A stretch of 64,000 bases of DNA from Tiliqua scincoides (Eukaryota; Chordata; Lepidosauria; Squamata; Scincidae): positions 73,591,254 to 73,655,253 of the forward strand of contig NC_089826.1 in assembly GCF_035046505.1 (NCBI RefSeq), written 5' to 3'. Numbering within the stretch: position 1 is the stretch's first letter; every line of letters starts with the position of its first letter. Made by a program: the position numbers and the translations under genes. This document shows positions 10,690 to 20,632 of the stretch, one piece after another. The notes under the pieces are model-generated. The model did no database searches and had not been told where the DNA came from. It saw only the letters and a program-made list of their open reading frames with translations.

Positions 10690-11130
10690 CATTTACCTGA
10701 GCTTATAGGCTCCTGCTTGGCAAGAGTATCCAATGGATTCAAAAGAACAAAAGCAAGTTGCTCTGCAACAAACAACATTGAATCTGGGAAGAGGCACTCA
10801 CAATTCTTGATTAATCTAAGTTAACCTGCTGCTGGCATTCAACCAATATGTTGTTTTTATCTTCTTAAGCTCCCCTCCCCATTCAGAGTGTTTTCTGAAT
10901 CTCCACGGTGCAGACTCCTCCACACCTTATTGGTGCCTGTCCTTTCCGTAATTTATAGAATGACCTTTAAATAAAACAATTAAATGAGGCCAAACTGTGA
11001 TTAATGCTTCTTTAATTCCAGCCCAGGTTCATTTCTTTGAATGAACAGTTAGATGTTTGCAGTGATTCAAATAATGAGTTCTAATCAAATTCCTTATTTT
11101 CTCCTCATGCAAAATAGGCTTTAAAAAAAA
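10690..11130. promoter_or_regulatory. Candidate conserved non-coding element
   Basis: Unique AT-rich sequence with a dense set of developmental transcription-factor-like words: TTGATTAATCTAAGTTAACC (HNF1/homeodomain-like), CTGTGATTAATGCTTC, AAACAATTAAATGAG and TTTGAATGAACAGTT. No repeat ends are visible. It is among the best enhancer-like candidates here, but the call rests on composition and motif density only. Confidence 0.38.
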
Positions 11131-11319
11131 AAAATCTCAGTGGGAGAGGGTCATTGCATCAACCATTGCATCAGGGGGATTTAGTTACAATTGGGCTGCC
11201 CATCTCACATTTAGGATTTTATCAGAGCTGGTCAAATAACTATTTTTCAAAGTTCATTTCTCCTGATTAGTGTTTGATGCTCAAAACATTGAGGTAAGGG
11301 AGAGGTAAGGTCTCCTGGA

Positions 11320-11465
11320 GGTATGGGTCAACTTGAACCTGCGCCAGCAAAATTGCTGGCACAAATCTGGGTTGATCTATGTTGCCAGATCGGACCAGGG
11401 AAGGGGATAGGATACAGCCGCACTAATCCCTCCCCCTCCCAGGCCCTATCTACCTGCCCTCCCCC
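11320..11465 (+). repeat. GC-rich interspersed repeat, fragment of family A
   Basis: The fragment shows the 'GCGCCAGCAAAATTGCTGGC' hairpin, 'GATCGGACCAGGGAAGGGGA TAGG' and a CCCTCCCCCTC run, resembling parts of the longer family A copies at 17086-17700 and 23466-24045. It is incomplete. Confidence 0.35.
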
Positions 11466-11945
11466 TTGTTGTTGGCATCCTTCAGTCTCGGAAGACTATG
11501 GTGTCACGCTCTGAATGGTGGTTCTGGAACAGAGTGTCCTCTCCAGTGCACAAAGCCTGGGTAAAGTAGGTATGGAGGATAGGCTGTTTCCCATGCAGCA
11601 AATCCCCCCTCTCCACATCGCTGAAATGGTCCAATGGAAAGGCAGAGGCCAATACGGTTGGTTCCAGCGGCGTCGCAGGAGTTGCCAGAACGTGACTGTG
11701 TTCAGCCATGAACTGCCTCAGGGACTCCGGCTCCGGATTTTGCCTCGAGGTTGACTCCTGAAGCCTTTTCCATAACTGGATGTAGCCACAAGGCAGTGGA
11801 GGTTTGGGATCAGAGTTTTCCTTCTCTCAGATGAGCTGCCTTCCCAGGCTGACCAGTCCCATCTACCCGGTGGCTGTTTAGTCGCCTCTTACGACAAGTA
11901 CAGCCAAACCGAGGGCCTATTCTTATCCCCAGCCCCCAGGGGATA
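11466..11945 (-). mobile_element. SINE-like element, or LINE ends without the middle, sharing the 8.5-kb LINE tail
   Basis: On the minus strand the 3' end (complement of 11468-11545) carries CTGTTCCAGAACCACCATTC, CACCATAGTCTTCCGAGACT and GAAGGATGCCAAC, matching 8504-8567. The 5' part reads GATAAGAATAGGCCCTCGG followed by GTCGTAAGAGGCGACTAAAC, a conserved head. The roughly 300 bp between head and tail do not match the LINE coding frame. It may be a SINE using this LINE's 3' end, or a LINE-derived non-autonomous form built from its two ends. No target duplication was found. Confidence 0.55.
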
Positions 11946-11947
11946 TG

Positions 11948-12042
11948 CTATAGCCCAAACTTATTCATGTCTACTCAGAAGTAAGTCCAATTATATTCAG
12001 TGGGGCTTACCCCCAGGTAAGAGTGCATAGGATTTCAGCCTA
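11948..12042 (+). repeat. ~85-bp palindromic motif copy
   Basis: CATGTCTACTCAGAAGTAAG, CAGTGGGGCTTACCCCCAGG and GTGCATAGGATTTCAGCC are in the standard order. The two halves are imperfect inverted repeats (CTTATTCATG...CAGAAGTAAGTC against GGGCTTACCCCC...GTGCATAGGAT). Confidence 0.6.
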
Positions 12043-12051
12043 CTGCACTTA

Positions 12052-12300
12052 GGGCCCAATCCTATTGAACTCAGTGGCAGCAGTACACTTGTACTGCCAT
12101 TGTCAGGTGTCGTAAAAGTGCCATCAGGCACATGTAGCACTGGTGCTGAGGCCAGCAGAGCTCTACATAGGCCTCCCAGCCTGCAGAGCCCTACACGGGC
12201 TTCCTTGGTTCTGCTCCAGCAAAATAGCTGGCACAGCTCCAAAGAGACCCCTTGGGGCTCTTATGTCAGAATGCCAGATGCAAGGGAGGGCACCAGAATG
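12052..12300 (+). repeat. GC-rich interspersed repeat fragment
   Basis: It begins GGGCCCAATCCTATTGAAC and holds a hairpin GTACACTTGTAC-like pair and a family-B-like core (AAAAGTGCCATCAGGCACAT). It is cut off by the CR1 tail at 12301. Confidence 0.4.
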
Positions 12301-12440
12301 AGGTCTCTTGTTATCTGGTGTGCTCCCTGGGGCATCTGGTGGGCCACTGTGAGATACAGGAAGCTGGACTAGATGGGCCTATGGCCTGATCCAGTGGGGC
12401 TGTTCTTATGTTCTTAACTACAATTCCCAGGAAGCCTTGC
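12301..12440 (+). mobile_element. CR1 LINE 3' tail, first copy of a tandem pair
   Basis: AGCTGGACTAGATGGGCCTA, GGCCTGATCCAGTGGGGCTG and TTCTTATGTTCTTA are the hallmark 3' end of amniote CR1 elements, which end in an octamer-like TTCTTATG tail. The match runs to about 12417; the 23 bp to 12440 (ACTACAATTCCCAGGAAGCC TTGC) complete the duplicated unit. Confidence 0.85.
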
Positions 12441-12560
12441 AGGTCTCTTGTTATCTGATGTGCTCCCTGGGGCATTTGGTGGGCCACTGTGAGATACAGG
12501 AAGCTGGACTAGATGGGCCTATGGCCTGATCCAGTGGGGCTGTTCTTATGTTCTTATGGG
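12441..12560 (+). mobile_element. CR1 LINE 3' tail, second copy of the tandem pair
   Basis: It repeats 12301-12417 with only about two differences (CTGATG for CTGGTG, CATTTGG for CATCTGG). Both copies start at the same base of the element (AGGTCTCTTGTTATCTG). A matching 5' truncation point plus near-identity favours a 140-bp tandem duplication over two independent insertions. Confidence 0.85.
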
Positions 12561-12854
12561 GATGCTGGGGTTCTATCATGGTAAGAGGACAACTATCCCC
12601 TTACACCAAGTTAATTCTGGTGGTTGCTCCAGTCCCACAGGATACAGTGGCTGCCATTTCGGTACCGCTGCTCCTCGTGTCAGCCTCAGGGAATAGGATT
12701 GGGCTGCCTGAACCCAATCCTAACCTTCCGCCCCCAGTATACCTACACCAAAGAGGAGCATGTTGTATCCAGTGAGTGGGGGGAGAGGAAGAGGGAGAGA
12801 TCAAGAATCTTCGGAGTCAAACAAGGATTCAAATTCCTTACCCTTGACTGAAAT

Positions 12855-13103
12855 CTTGCATTAAAATTAGCACTTACATTCTGAAGTATATTTACTCATC
12901 ATGAACATTATACTTGCATTTTAATCCATTGGACTCTCAGTTTAAATCAGGTAAATAATTATAAAGATGAATTTTTTTCTTTACCTTTTATATTAATTGT
13001 GAGGCAGGAAAGAGCTCAGCCAAGATAATTATGCAAGCAGCATATTATATGTCAAACAGCCTCATGCGATTCGTGGGCCACAGTTTGGCCACCCCGCTAT
13101 AGA
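12855..13103 (-). mobile_element. hAT-like non-autonomous element, copy a
   Basis: The segment ends GTGGGCCACAGTTTGGCCACCCCG and shares a long body with 14285-14562: ATTTACTCATCATGAACATT, CCATTGGACTCTCA, TTTTATATTAATTGTGA and GCATATTATATG. The terminal GTTTGGCCACCCC resembles the TIR of the hAT elements at 38.5 and 61.1 kb. Confidence 0.55.
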
Positions 13104-13321
13104 ACAACAACAAAAATCACCTGTAAATACAGTATGTCCATAAACATTCTTTTCCTGCCATTTATTTCTCCTTTAAATAGAGTTTCAAAGTAATAGCTTA
13201 GTTCTTCCCAGGCTCTTAGTATACTTTGCAATAGTTTAAAACAAATGCATAAAAATGGGGGGGGGGGGGGAGGAATGGGATTAAAAATATTCTGAATAAA
13301 TATAAAGACATAAAGGGCTAA

Positions 13322-13402
13322 CTCATACATGCTTTGTCAAAAGTAAGTCCCACTGCACAGACTTACTCCCAGGTAAATTTGCATTGGATTTCAGCCTTAA
13401 TT
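13322..13402 (+). repeat. ~85-bp palindromic motif copy
   Basis: Contains TCAAAAGTAAGTCCCACTGC, GACTTACTCCCAGGTAAA and GCATTGGATTTCAGCC in the standard order, slightly shortened in the centre. Confidence 0.55.
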
Positions 13403-13669
13403 TAACATGAGCTACGTACTGCCTTGGGGAAGATGGTGGCCTAGACATTAACATATGCCTCTAGGCAAATGTCTCAGTTTGCATCCTGCTGAAACTTCTT
13501 GGCTAAATTCTGTTTTTAAAAAAGTTTCCAAGGCAGCACTCGAGTACTCCTGTGGATGATTTCACTGCTCCAACTATAGCCAGAGTCCCAGAACCTCAGT
13601 CTCCAACCTTCCCCTCCACTACACCCCTGTTACAATAGAGTTCACCAAATACTCAAGGAAGGTTCCACT

Positions 13670-14110
13670 AAAAGTGCAATTCTAACTTGCGCTTTAATAG
13701 CCAGGCCAAATGCCCTGCGCTGTATCCAGTGTAGGTTAACAGCCGGCTGGAGGTCAACTTTGGGTAAGGGGATGTTATCCCCCTTATCCCCTGCCCATCC
13801 CCAGCCCCTATGGGGCTACTTGGATCTGTGCCAGGCATTTTGCAAATCTGTGTAAATTTTTGCAAAGCCCATGGAAGGCTGCTTGGACAGAGGCAGGGGT
13901 TAGGATGCTTGTGTCGCCATTGCCAATCCTGACCCCTCCTGGGCCTGACCCACCTCATGTTCCACCCTCCCTCTCCCTAAAATGTCCATTCCTCCCTCCT
14001 GGAATCCTCTCCCCCCCCACCCCCATGCAAACTCACCTTGTCCAAGGCTGGATCAGGCCTTTAGGATCAGTGTGGGCCTCTTTACAGCACAATTTGCAGC
14101 ATTCAGAAGG
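13670..14110 (-). repeat. GC-rich interspersed repeat, family A (inverted)
   Basis: Reading the minus strand gives the family A features: a purine-rich GGAGGGAGG run, an AAGGGGGATAACATCCCCTT hairpin near 13767-13786, and 'GCTGTATCCAGTGTAGG' at the far side. It compares with 17086-17700 and 23466-24045. No coding capacity is apparent. Confidence 0.45.
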
Positions 14111-14284
14111 CACTGTAGGGGGCCTGCGCGGCAGATTGCTCTGTAACAGTCTTGAATTCTTCAGGGTTGTCGAGTTCACAACAAATTCATTGCCCTCCTT
14201 GGAAATCCAGATTCTCTAACATAAAAGGAAACCTATAACTATCAATAAGGTCAAAGAATGTTAGAGGTCTTTGCAAGTTTTCTT

Positions 14285-14562
14285 CAACCCAGGGATAGCC
14301 AAAATTGCTTAACATAAGAGCTGCACATAATGCACTTCAGATATTTGAGAGCAGCAACATTTCAGAAGCATTTAAATTCTTAGTTATATTTACTCACCAT
14401 GGACATTAAACTTACATACTTTAACCCAGTGGACTCTCACCAATAAAGAATCATAATGCTTGAATATTTCGTGTTTACTTTTATATTAATTGTGATGCAA
14501 AAAAGAGTTCAGCCAAAAGTATTCCTGCATATTATATGCCAAAGAGCCATGGGTTGGTAGAG
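14285..14562 (-). mobile_element. hAT-like non-autonomous element, copy b
   Basis: This copy carries the other terminus (CAGGGATAGCCAAAATTGC) that the copy at 12855-13103 lacks. It shares ATTTACTCACCATGGACATT, CCAGTGGACTCTCA, ATATTAATTGTGATGC and GCATATTATATGCC. Together the copies outline a family of about 280 bp. Confidence 0.55.
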
Positions 14563-14599
14563 GTGTAATGTCCTGCCCTGGTGCTGGCGGCAGTGATGT

Positions 14600-15115
14600 C
14601 AAACTGTCATGCCCCAGCACCCTGGGGCAGTGACATCACGGTGTCACATGACATCATTTCCGGGATCTCCCTGGAGGAGGCAGCATTGGCTGCACACACA
14701 AGGCTGCTCCTCTTCTAGGGACAGCATGGAAGAGGTTGCCTTTGTGCCACAAGCAGCACAAAGGCAGTCTCTTCCAGGGTCTCCCTGGAGGAGGAGCAGC
14801 CATGTGCATGTGTACAGCCTCATCCAGAGAGAGTCCAGAGGTGACTGCTTTTGCGCCGCACATGAAGGCAGCTGGACTCCCTCGGGGGGGGGGGAATGTG
14901 GCTGCTTCCTGTGGCCCATTGCTTCTTCTCTGGAGGGTGGGAGCTTCCAGAAGAGACAGAAGGGGGCCCAGGAAACAGCCACAGAGTCTGCTTTAGCTAG
15001 GACAGAGCCTGGGGCCAGTCTTGCACCCTCTCTCTTGGCAGAGCACCTGGGGCAGGTGCCCCTCAGGCGCCACCCTAGTTATGGCCCTGTGGGTTGGCCC
15101 AACATGCTCCTACCC
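14600..15115. repeat. GC-rich segment with diverged internal tandem repeats
   Basis: GGGATCTCCCTGGAGGAGG (14661) recurs as GGGTCTCCCTGGAGGAGGAG (14779), a period near 118 bp. Neighbouring words such as CATGGAAGAGG and AGTCTCTTCCAG partly invert. Open frames on both strands here are a by-product of GC-rich repeats, not a gene. Confidence 0.45.
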
Positions 15116-15852
15116 TAGTTTACATTGCATTTGGAGTGGGTTAGATTTCCTGAATTAAGAAGCTCCCTCGGCATTTTTGGTGCCTGTTACATTTTGACAC
15201 ATCACTAGTACTGATTTTCATGAGCAGCATCGTATTTTGAACTCTGCAGAAATGATCAGAGGTGAAGCTGAGAACAGCTGAGCATAAGAGAAAGGAAGGT
15301 AATTCTGTGACATATTAGCGAGCAGAGCCTTGAGCTCAGTCAAAGGTGACTTTGGGCCTGCCGCAATCACTCAGGCAGACCTCTCGCAGAGAGGTTTTGC
15401 CAGGATAAAAAGGGAAGAGAGGGGAAAACATGTCTGCCACCCCAAGCTTCTTGGTGATGCATTGGGGAAAAATGTAAAAAATAAAAAAAAAATTATCAGA
15501 ATTATTTATCAGATGCCGCAGAAAACAGCTCCCAACAAGTTCAATCTAATCAATAGATGGTTCATTAAAGAAATCTGGCATGATTAACTCCTATACCTTT
15601 GACTGAAAAATATTTAGTGGATGAGTAAATAGAGACTTGTCTGTCACACTTGTAGTATCTCTCCCTCTGAGAACAGGTCACCAAAGATTGGATTTCCAAA
15701 CCGAGCTATTTGGGGGCATACAAAAACTTGCTAAAGTCACAAAATAGGCAAAATATCTCCATCTTCCAAAACCTTTGGTTCCCCTAGACGTCTTTATACA
15801 GATTTCACAGCCTCAAACCTATAGAAGGTTTTGTGCATGTAGTAAATGAACT

Positions 15853-15960
15853 TATTTATTTGTTTGTTTGTTTGTTTGTTTGTTTGTTTGTTTGTTTAAG
15901 AGTTTTATATCCCTCCTTTCTGTCCAATGAAGGACACTCAAGGCGGTTCACATATCAGGA
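15853..15960 (-). repeat. (TTTG)n microsatellite and reptile SINE/LINE tail
   Basis: About eleven TTTG units run to 15897. TTTATATCCCTCCTTTCTGT and CTCAAGGCGGTTCACATATC follow. Inverted, this is the 'GTGAACCGCCTTGAG...GGGATATAAA(CAAA)n' 3' end common in reptile retroposons. Confidence 0.6.
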
Positions 15961-17085
15961 ACAGACATTCCCTCCAGCCCAATCTTACTTCCCGCAATTG
16001 CACAGCATGCAATTTTACCAACAGAGCATGCTTTTCATGCTATAGTGGTGAGGAAAACAGATAGCCAGTGAGAAGTGACTAAAACATTTCTGCTTCCCTC
16101 CCAGTAGACTGCCTGGTCTCCTATGGGTTTCCTTAGACCCATGCCAGCTATTTTGCTGACATAAGTCTGATAAGTGGAAGGGACGAGTGTGGGCTGGGAA
16201 CAGGGGATAGAGTCCAACGAGTGCCTTTGCCATTGGGATCCACCCACTCCCTTCTGCTAACTGCCCTTGGTTCCTCCCTGAACATCCTATGGCCTACCCC
16301 TGCTGCCACATGACTTGTTCTTCATTGCACACTAATGTGCATTTTATATTCTATATAAATATAATAAATATATAAATATAATACCCACCACTGAACTATC
16401 CATCTCCCCCCCCCCCGTCTCTGCCATGCCATTTCAGCTTTCTGTCCTCACCAGTGGAAAACAGCAGAAGAAATCCAAAAGGTATTTAAATGATAAAAAA
16501 GGAGAAAAAAGATTAAGGCATCAAACACACTCACAGGAAAAAAGAAGTGCAGAGGATGAGATCCAAAAGAAGTTTTGCTCCACTCAGAGGGTCTTAGTGA
16601 CAATATAATAATAAGCTCCATGGCAACCAATTGTGCCATCACAGAAAGAGGATTAGGAGAACTTCAAGTGGAGAATAAGCAGCAGGAGAAATCCTACTCA
16701 CAGCAAGCCCAACTCTTGCATTCATGCAAATATGCTAGCTGTTGTAATAAAATGGAAGGGGGGGGAGAAGAATATCAAATTGTGTGGAAGGAGATTGTGC
16801 CTGTTTTCAACTTCCTATAATCTGTAATAATCAGAGATTCATTTTCCAACCATTGCTGCACTTGACAAAAGTCATACATATTTTTGTGGCAGCGACTACT
16901 TGGAGGGTGGGGGATCTAGCGATACAATGCAGTCATTATGAAACTGAATTTTGTAAATACTCACAATCCAAAATGGCAAATGTCAAGGTCAGGTTTGGAC
17001 GCCACTATTTGGCCCCCACATTCCACAGATGTCAGGATCAATTAAAAATCCAACTGTGCCTGTTTTGATTGGGTCACCAAACAAC

Positions 17086-17700
17086 CCAGTCCTACTGGGA
17101 TTTGGTGTTGACAGAACAAGCGTTCCACCAGTGCTAACTGCTGCAGAAGCCTCATAGAGTGCTTGCCTGCTGCTCAGTTAGTAGCATGCTGCTGGGATGC
17201 CAACAGGAAGACCAGAGCCTATCTGTCCATGTCGTTGGCTCTCCTGCCACTCACCAGAGCGGGTATTTCAGTGGGAGAGGCAGGAGAGATAAGTGCAGAG
17301 GACAGAAGAGGATGTTCAGAGGCAGGAGAGGAGTGCAGAACGGGTGGAGAGGGAGGAAACTGGGTGGATAGGAGGGTATAATGGGAGCAAGGAAGCTATG
17401 GAAGGGAATGGATCTGACGGCAATGTCACAGCCAGATCCTATCCCCCTCCAAGGAGACCCATTGTGGAGTGGGAGACTTACAGAGGTGGAAGGGGATTAA
17501 ATCCCCTTTTACTTCTGAAGTCTTCTAATCTACCTCCCCACCCTACCCCCGCTGGATACAGCACACCTGTTTTTGGCATTGCTACTCATCATGCTGCCGG
17601 AAAGTGCTTTACGGCACATAGAGGGGCAGGCATTCACTTTAATAAGAACAAAAAGAATGGTAGCCACCCCTATAGTCACGCCAAATCACTGCCCTGATTG
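17086..17700 (+). repeat. GC-rich interspersed repeat, family A
   Basis: The segment contains a long purine-rich block (17270-17400), CCAGATCCTATCCCCCTCCA, AAGGGGATTAAATCCCCTTT (a perfect-armed hairpin at 17488-17507) and 'GGATACAGCACACCTGTTTT TGGC'. The same order occurs at 23466-24045. No conserved protein is encoded; an overlapping 134-codon frame is low-complexity. Confidence 0.55.
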
Positions 17701-17713
17701 TCACTGACAAAAC

Positions 17714-17885
17714 CAGTGGTCCCCAAACTTTTTCAACTGGTGGCTCCCTTGATCTACTTGGTCATTGGTTGCTGCTCCCCATTAGGCCTACAATCCTGGG
17801 TGCTGGGTTGGGTGTTGGGTTTTTTTTCAAGGATTCCTTGACTCCCCTGGCTGGTTTCCCGGCTCACAATTCAGGAACCATTACC
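17714..17885 (+). mobile_element. hAT-like element fragment
   Basis: It starts CAGTGGTCCCCAAAC, a hAT-type terminus, and shares ACTGGTGGCTCCCTTGATCT with the inverted segment at 20583-20610. A right terminus (CAGGAACCATTACC) is plausible, but no 8-bp duplication is visible. Confidence 0.5.
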
Positions 17886-18071
17886 CAAGGCCCTGAAGTA
17901 ATATTTGGCCAATAAAGGCATTGACATGATAACAGTTGAACACTAGCAACAAAGCACATTATTAGGAACACTGAACATTAGACGGCAACATTGCAACAGT
18001 TCTTAAACACTTGGGTAGAGCTGGAATTAGTGAGCACCCAAAATTCTTATTCCAAAATATCTGGTAGGCTA

Positions 18072-18116
18072 TGACATCACTGGTAATGATAGTAATGATG
18101 GTGATGATGATGATAA
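18072..18116. repeat. (GAT/AAT)n imperfect microsatellite
   Basis: An interrupted run of GAT and AAT trinucleotides (GATGGTGATGATGATGATAA). Confidence 0.6.
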
Positions 18117-19039
18117 GAACATCCTTTCACCAAAACTAACTGAAGGTCAGGGTTTGCCTCACATTGTGCATGAGCTGCTAGTTTTCTATGTGCATGGATT
18201 TGCTTTTTTAGGGTACGATTCCATCTGGCGAGCTGCCTCTGAGAGTTTGAAGTGCTACAGCCCAGACATAGGTTTACTATCTCAGTGAGAACTAGGTCTA
18301 AGGAGGCACTTAAAGACCATGCACTTGACTTTCATGAGGAAATAATGGAGAGGTGAATATCTGACCTGATGATGCTATAAAGGATTTGGCTTCATTTGAG
18401 GCATTTAAATCCTGAAATGTTCTGAACTGTCAGCCCTGATCATGGTAACTGGTTCAGGAAGGCAACGTAACATGACAGTCAGTGTAACCAGGTGTGACAT
18501 GTCATCCCCATAACACATCAAGTTTAATAAAAGAGCTCTTTCTTATCCCAATCCTCCCCAACTTTGTTTTATTATTTCATAAGCTTTCGTCAGACTTAAT
18601 GTATCTATAAGCAATAATAAAGTGCGAGGGTTAGACTACATAATGACATGCCTTGGGCGCATGTTGGAGGCACAAGGGCTAAAATCCAGTCATTTCAAAG
18701 CAAAGTGGGCTTCTAATATGCTGTCAGGACAAGTATATGCAACTGATTTAACGCAGAGTTTCTTGCATACAGAGACCTAAATAGAACTGTACTTTTTTTT
18801 TTTTTTTGGCAGACTGGAGGTAGCCCAAGATATTTCAGTGCCTCTAGCAAAAAATCCAAAGAGCATGCCACATGACAGTAAAAAAGTAACAATAAACCAA
18901 ATCACTGACTATTATTAGCTAACCTTCAATGTTACCTAAAAAACTACTTCTAATGCTGCAGGAGCCACTCTTCTCCAAGAGTCAGGGCCAGAGCAGTGAG
19001 GAGGGCCATTTTTTAAAGATTGTTATCCCTTTTGAAACA

Positions 19040-19140
19040 GGAAGCCAATTAGGTTTTTTGTTTTTTTTAAATTTTCATTGTATTCCACTTTGTGAACTTT
19101 TGTTGCTGTTGTTGAAAAGCAGCATATAAATAGAACAACA
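19040..19140 (+). mobile_element. LINE/SINE 3' tail fragment
   Basis: CACTTTGTGAACTTTTGTTG followed by TTGAAAAGCAGCATATAAAT is the same tail as at 34560-34640 (CGCTTTGTGAACTTTCTATT GAAAAG) and 38477-38525. It is the end of a common squamate retroposon I cannot name with certainty. Confidence 0.5.
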
Positions 19141-19299
19141 TTGTTGCTGGTTTCTGTTTTTTCTCTTGTTCTTGGTTTTTTAATGAGACTTTTAAGGTTG
19201 TCTTACTGCTTTTAGGAGATTTTAATGTTTATATTTTTATTATATTTGTAAGCGGCTTTGAATGCCTGCCAGGGAAATAAATGTTGATGATGAGGATGA

Positions 19300-19917
19300 T
19301 TACAAGCAAAGGCGTGACAAGATTGCTACAATGATACACTGAAACATCTGTAGAAAATACAAGCTACCTGCAGTGAGAAACTGGTGGGACCACAAAATTG
19401 GAAAAGTCACTGAAAATGGATATGCCAAAATATTATGGGATTTCCGACTACAGACAGACAAACATCTATTGCACAACACACCAGACATAACTGTAGTCAG
19501 GAAGAAAAACAAGTTAAAAATCATAGATATAGTAATACCAGATGATAGCAGAGTAGAAGAAAAAGAGCTGGAAAAAATAACAAAATACAAAGATTTACAA
19601 GTGGAAATTGAAAGGCTATGACAGAAGAAGACCAAAGTGATCCCAGAGGTGATTGGTGCCCTGGGTGCTATTCTGAAACACCTTGAAGAGCACCTGAACA
19701 GCATCGGGGCCACAGAAATTGCCATCCACCAACTACAAAAAGCAGCTTTACTGGGAACAGCTTACATCTTGCGATGATATTTATAACAGCAAAACAGAAC
19801 AAAAACCAGGTATCCCAGGTCCTTGGAAAGGACTCGATAAAGGACTGGATAAAGCAAACCAGTCAATAACATCTACCTGACTATGCAAAAAAAAATCTCA
19901 TAATAATAATAATAGTG
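19300..19917 (+). mobile_element. R4/Dong-type LINE 3' end with restriction-like endonuclease domain
   Basis: The plus-strand frame at 19373-19621 encodes the C-terminal nuclease of R4-clade LINEs. The PD-(D/E)xK signature is visible as NTPDI, then KIIDIVIP, then EKELEKITKYKDLQVEIE. A stop (TGA at 19619-19621) falls where related proteins carry Trp (E-R-L-W). In the next block the frame shifts but similarity continues (VIPEVIGALG-like, IQKAALLGTAYILR-like). The element is therefore a decayed 5'-truncated copy. It ends in an AATAATAATAAT tail near 19903-19914, as R4 elements often do. Confidence 0.8.
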
Positions 19918-20049
19918 ACTTGGGCCTCAAGCTCAAAGGGGCCTAAAATTTAAACACTTGTTAATTTCATCCCAGTGGGATCAAGCTCTCTCGTATTCTG
20001 GCTAGGGGCCTCAACACCTGGAAATGTCTGAGCCCTCTCTGGACCTCTG

Positions 20050-20092
20050 AGACACCACAGAACACTGCCGAATGGACACCACAGAACACTGG
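20050..20092. repeat. 26-bp tandem duplication
   Basis: GACACCACAGAACACTG occurs at 20050-20066 and at 20076-20092, a 26-bp period. The second copy runs straight into the palindromic element that begins at 20087. Confidence 0.7.
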
Positions 20093-20296
20093 CGCAGCTG
20101 GGGGAGCGCGCACTAGGTTTTGCAGGGAGCTTCCCTGCAGTGTGCAAGCAGCTCCTCCCCTCCCCTTTGGAGCCATGTGGGGGGGGGATGGAGGTGAATG
20201 GCTCCCAAGGGGAGGGGGAGGAGCCGCTTGCATGCTGCAGGGAGGCTCCCTGCAAAACTTAGTGTGCCATTCCCCCCCCCCCCAGCTACACCAGTG
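20087..20296. mobile_element. 210-bp near-perfect palindrome (foldback MITE)
   Basis: The arms of about 90 bp are inverted copies. The left reads CACTGGCGCAGCTGGGGG, then TTTTGCAGGGAGCTTCCCTG, then CAGCTCCTCCCC. The right returns GGGGAGGAGCCGCTTGC, CAGGGAGGCTCCCTGCAAAA and CCCCCAGCTACACCAGTG. The unpaired centre is about 25 bases (near 20176-20200). The flanks CCACAGAA and CCACAGTG match at 6 of 8 positions, fitting an old hAT-style 8-bp duplication. Termini resemble CACTGGTGTAGCTGGGG elements at 33.3, 43.1, 44.0 and 47.2 kb. Confidence 0.75.
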
Positions 20297-20429
20297 CCAC
20301 AGTGACTGTGTCACCTGCAGTCATGCAGGCAGGTTAATCAGGTATTCTTTGTATCTTATGATGGTTGCCATATATATTTGCAAGTATGCATTACTTAACA
20401 AGGACTTATGTTCTGAGGTTTTGTTGTTG

Positions 20430-20632
20430 TGTGGACATTCTTAGTGCCCAGCACCATCTAGTGGGTTAATCTGGTATAGCCTGTTGCACCTAGACCACAA
20501 CCCTGTACAAACCTCCATTGTCTTATGGAACTGTGTTGAGTATGCAGTCTAGCATGGTCCAGAACATTGTTATGCGGTTCATAGATCAAGGGAGCCACCA
20601 GTCGGAAAAGTTAAGGAACTGCTGCTCTATGG
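20430..20632 (-). mobile_element. hAT-like element fragment
   Basis: The right end, read on the minus strand, is CAGCAGTTCCTTAACTTTTC followed by GACTGGTGGCTCCCTTGATC, shared with 17714-17885. The opposite boundary is uncertain. Confidence 0.45.

Noticed and set aside
14609-15118. A 169-codon plus-strand frame
   Set aside because: It lies in GC-rich diverged tandem repeats with open frames in three registers and has no recognisable domain.
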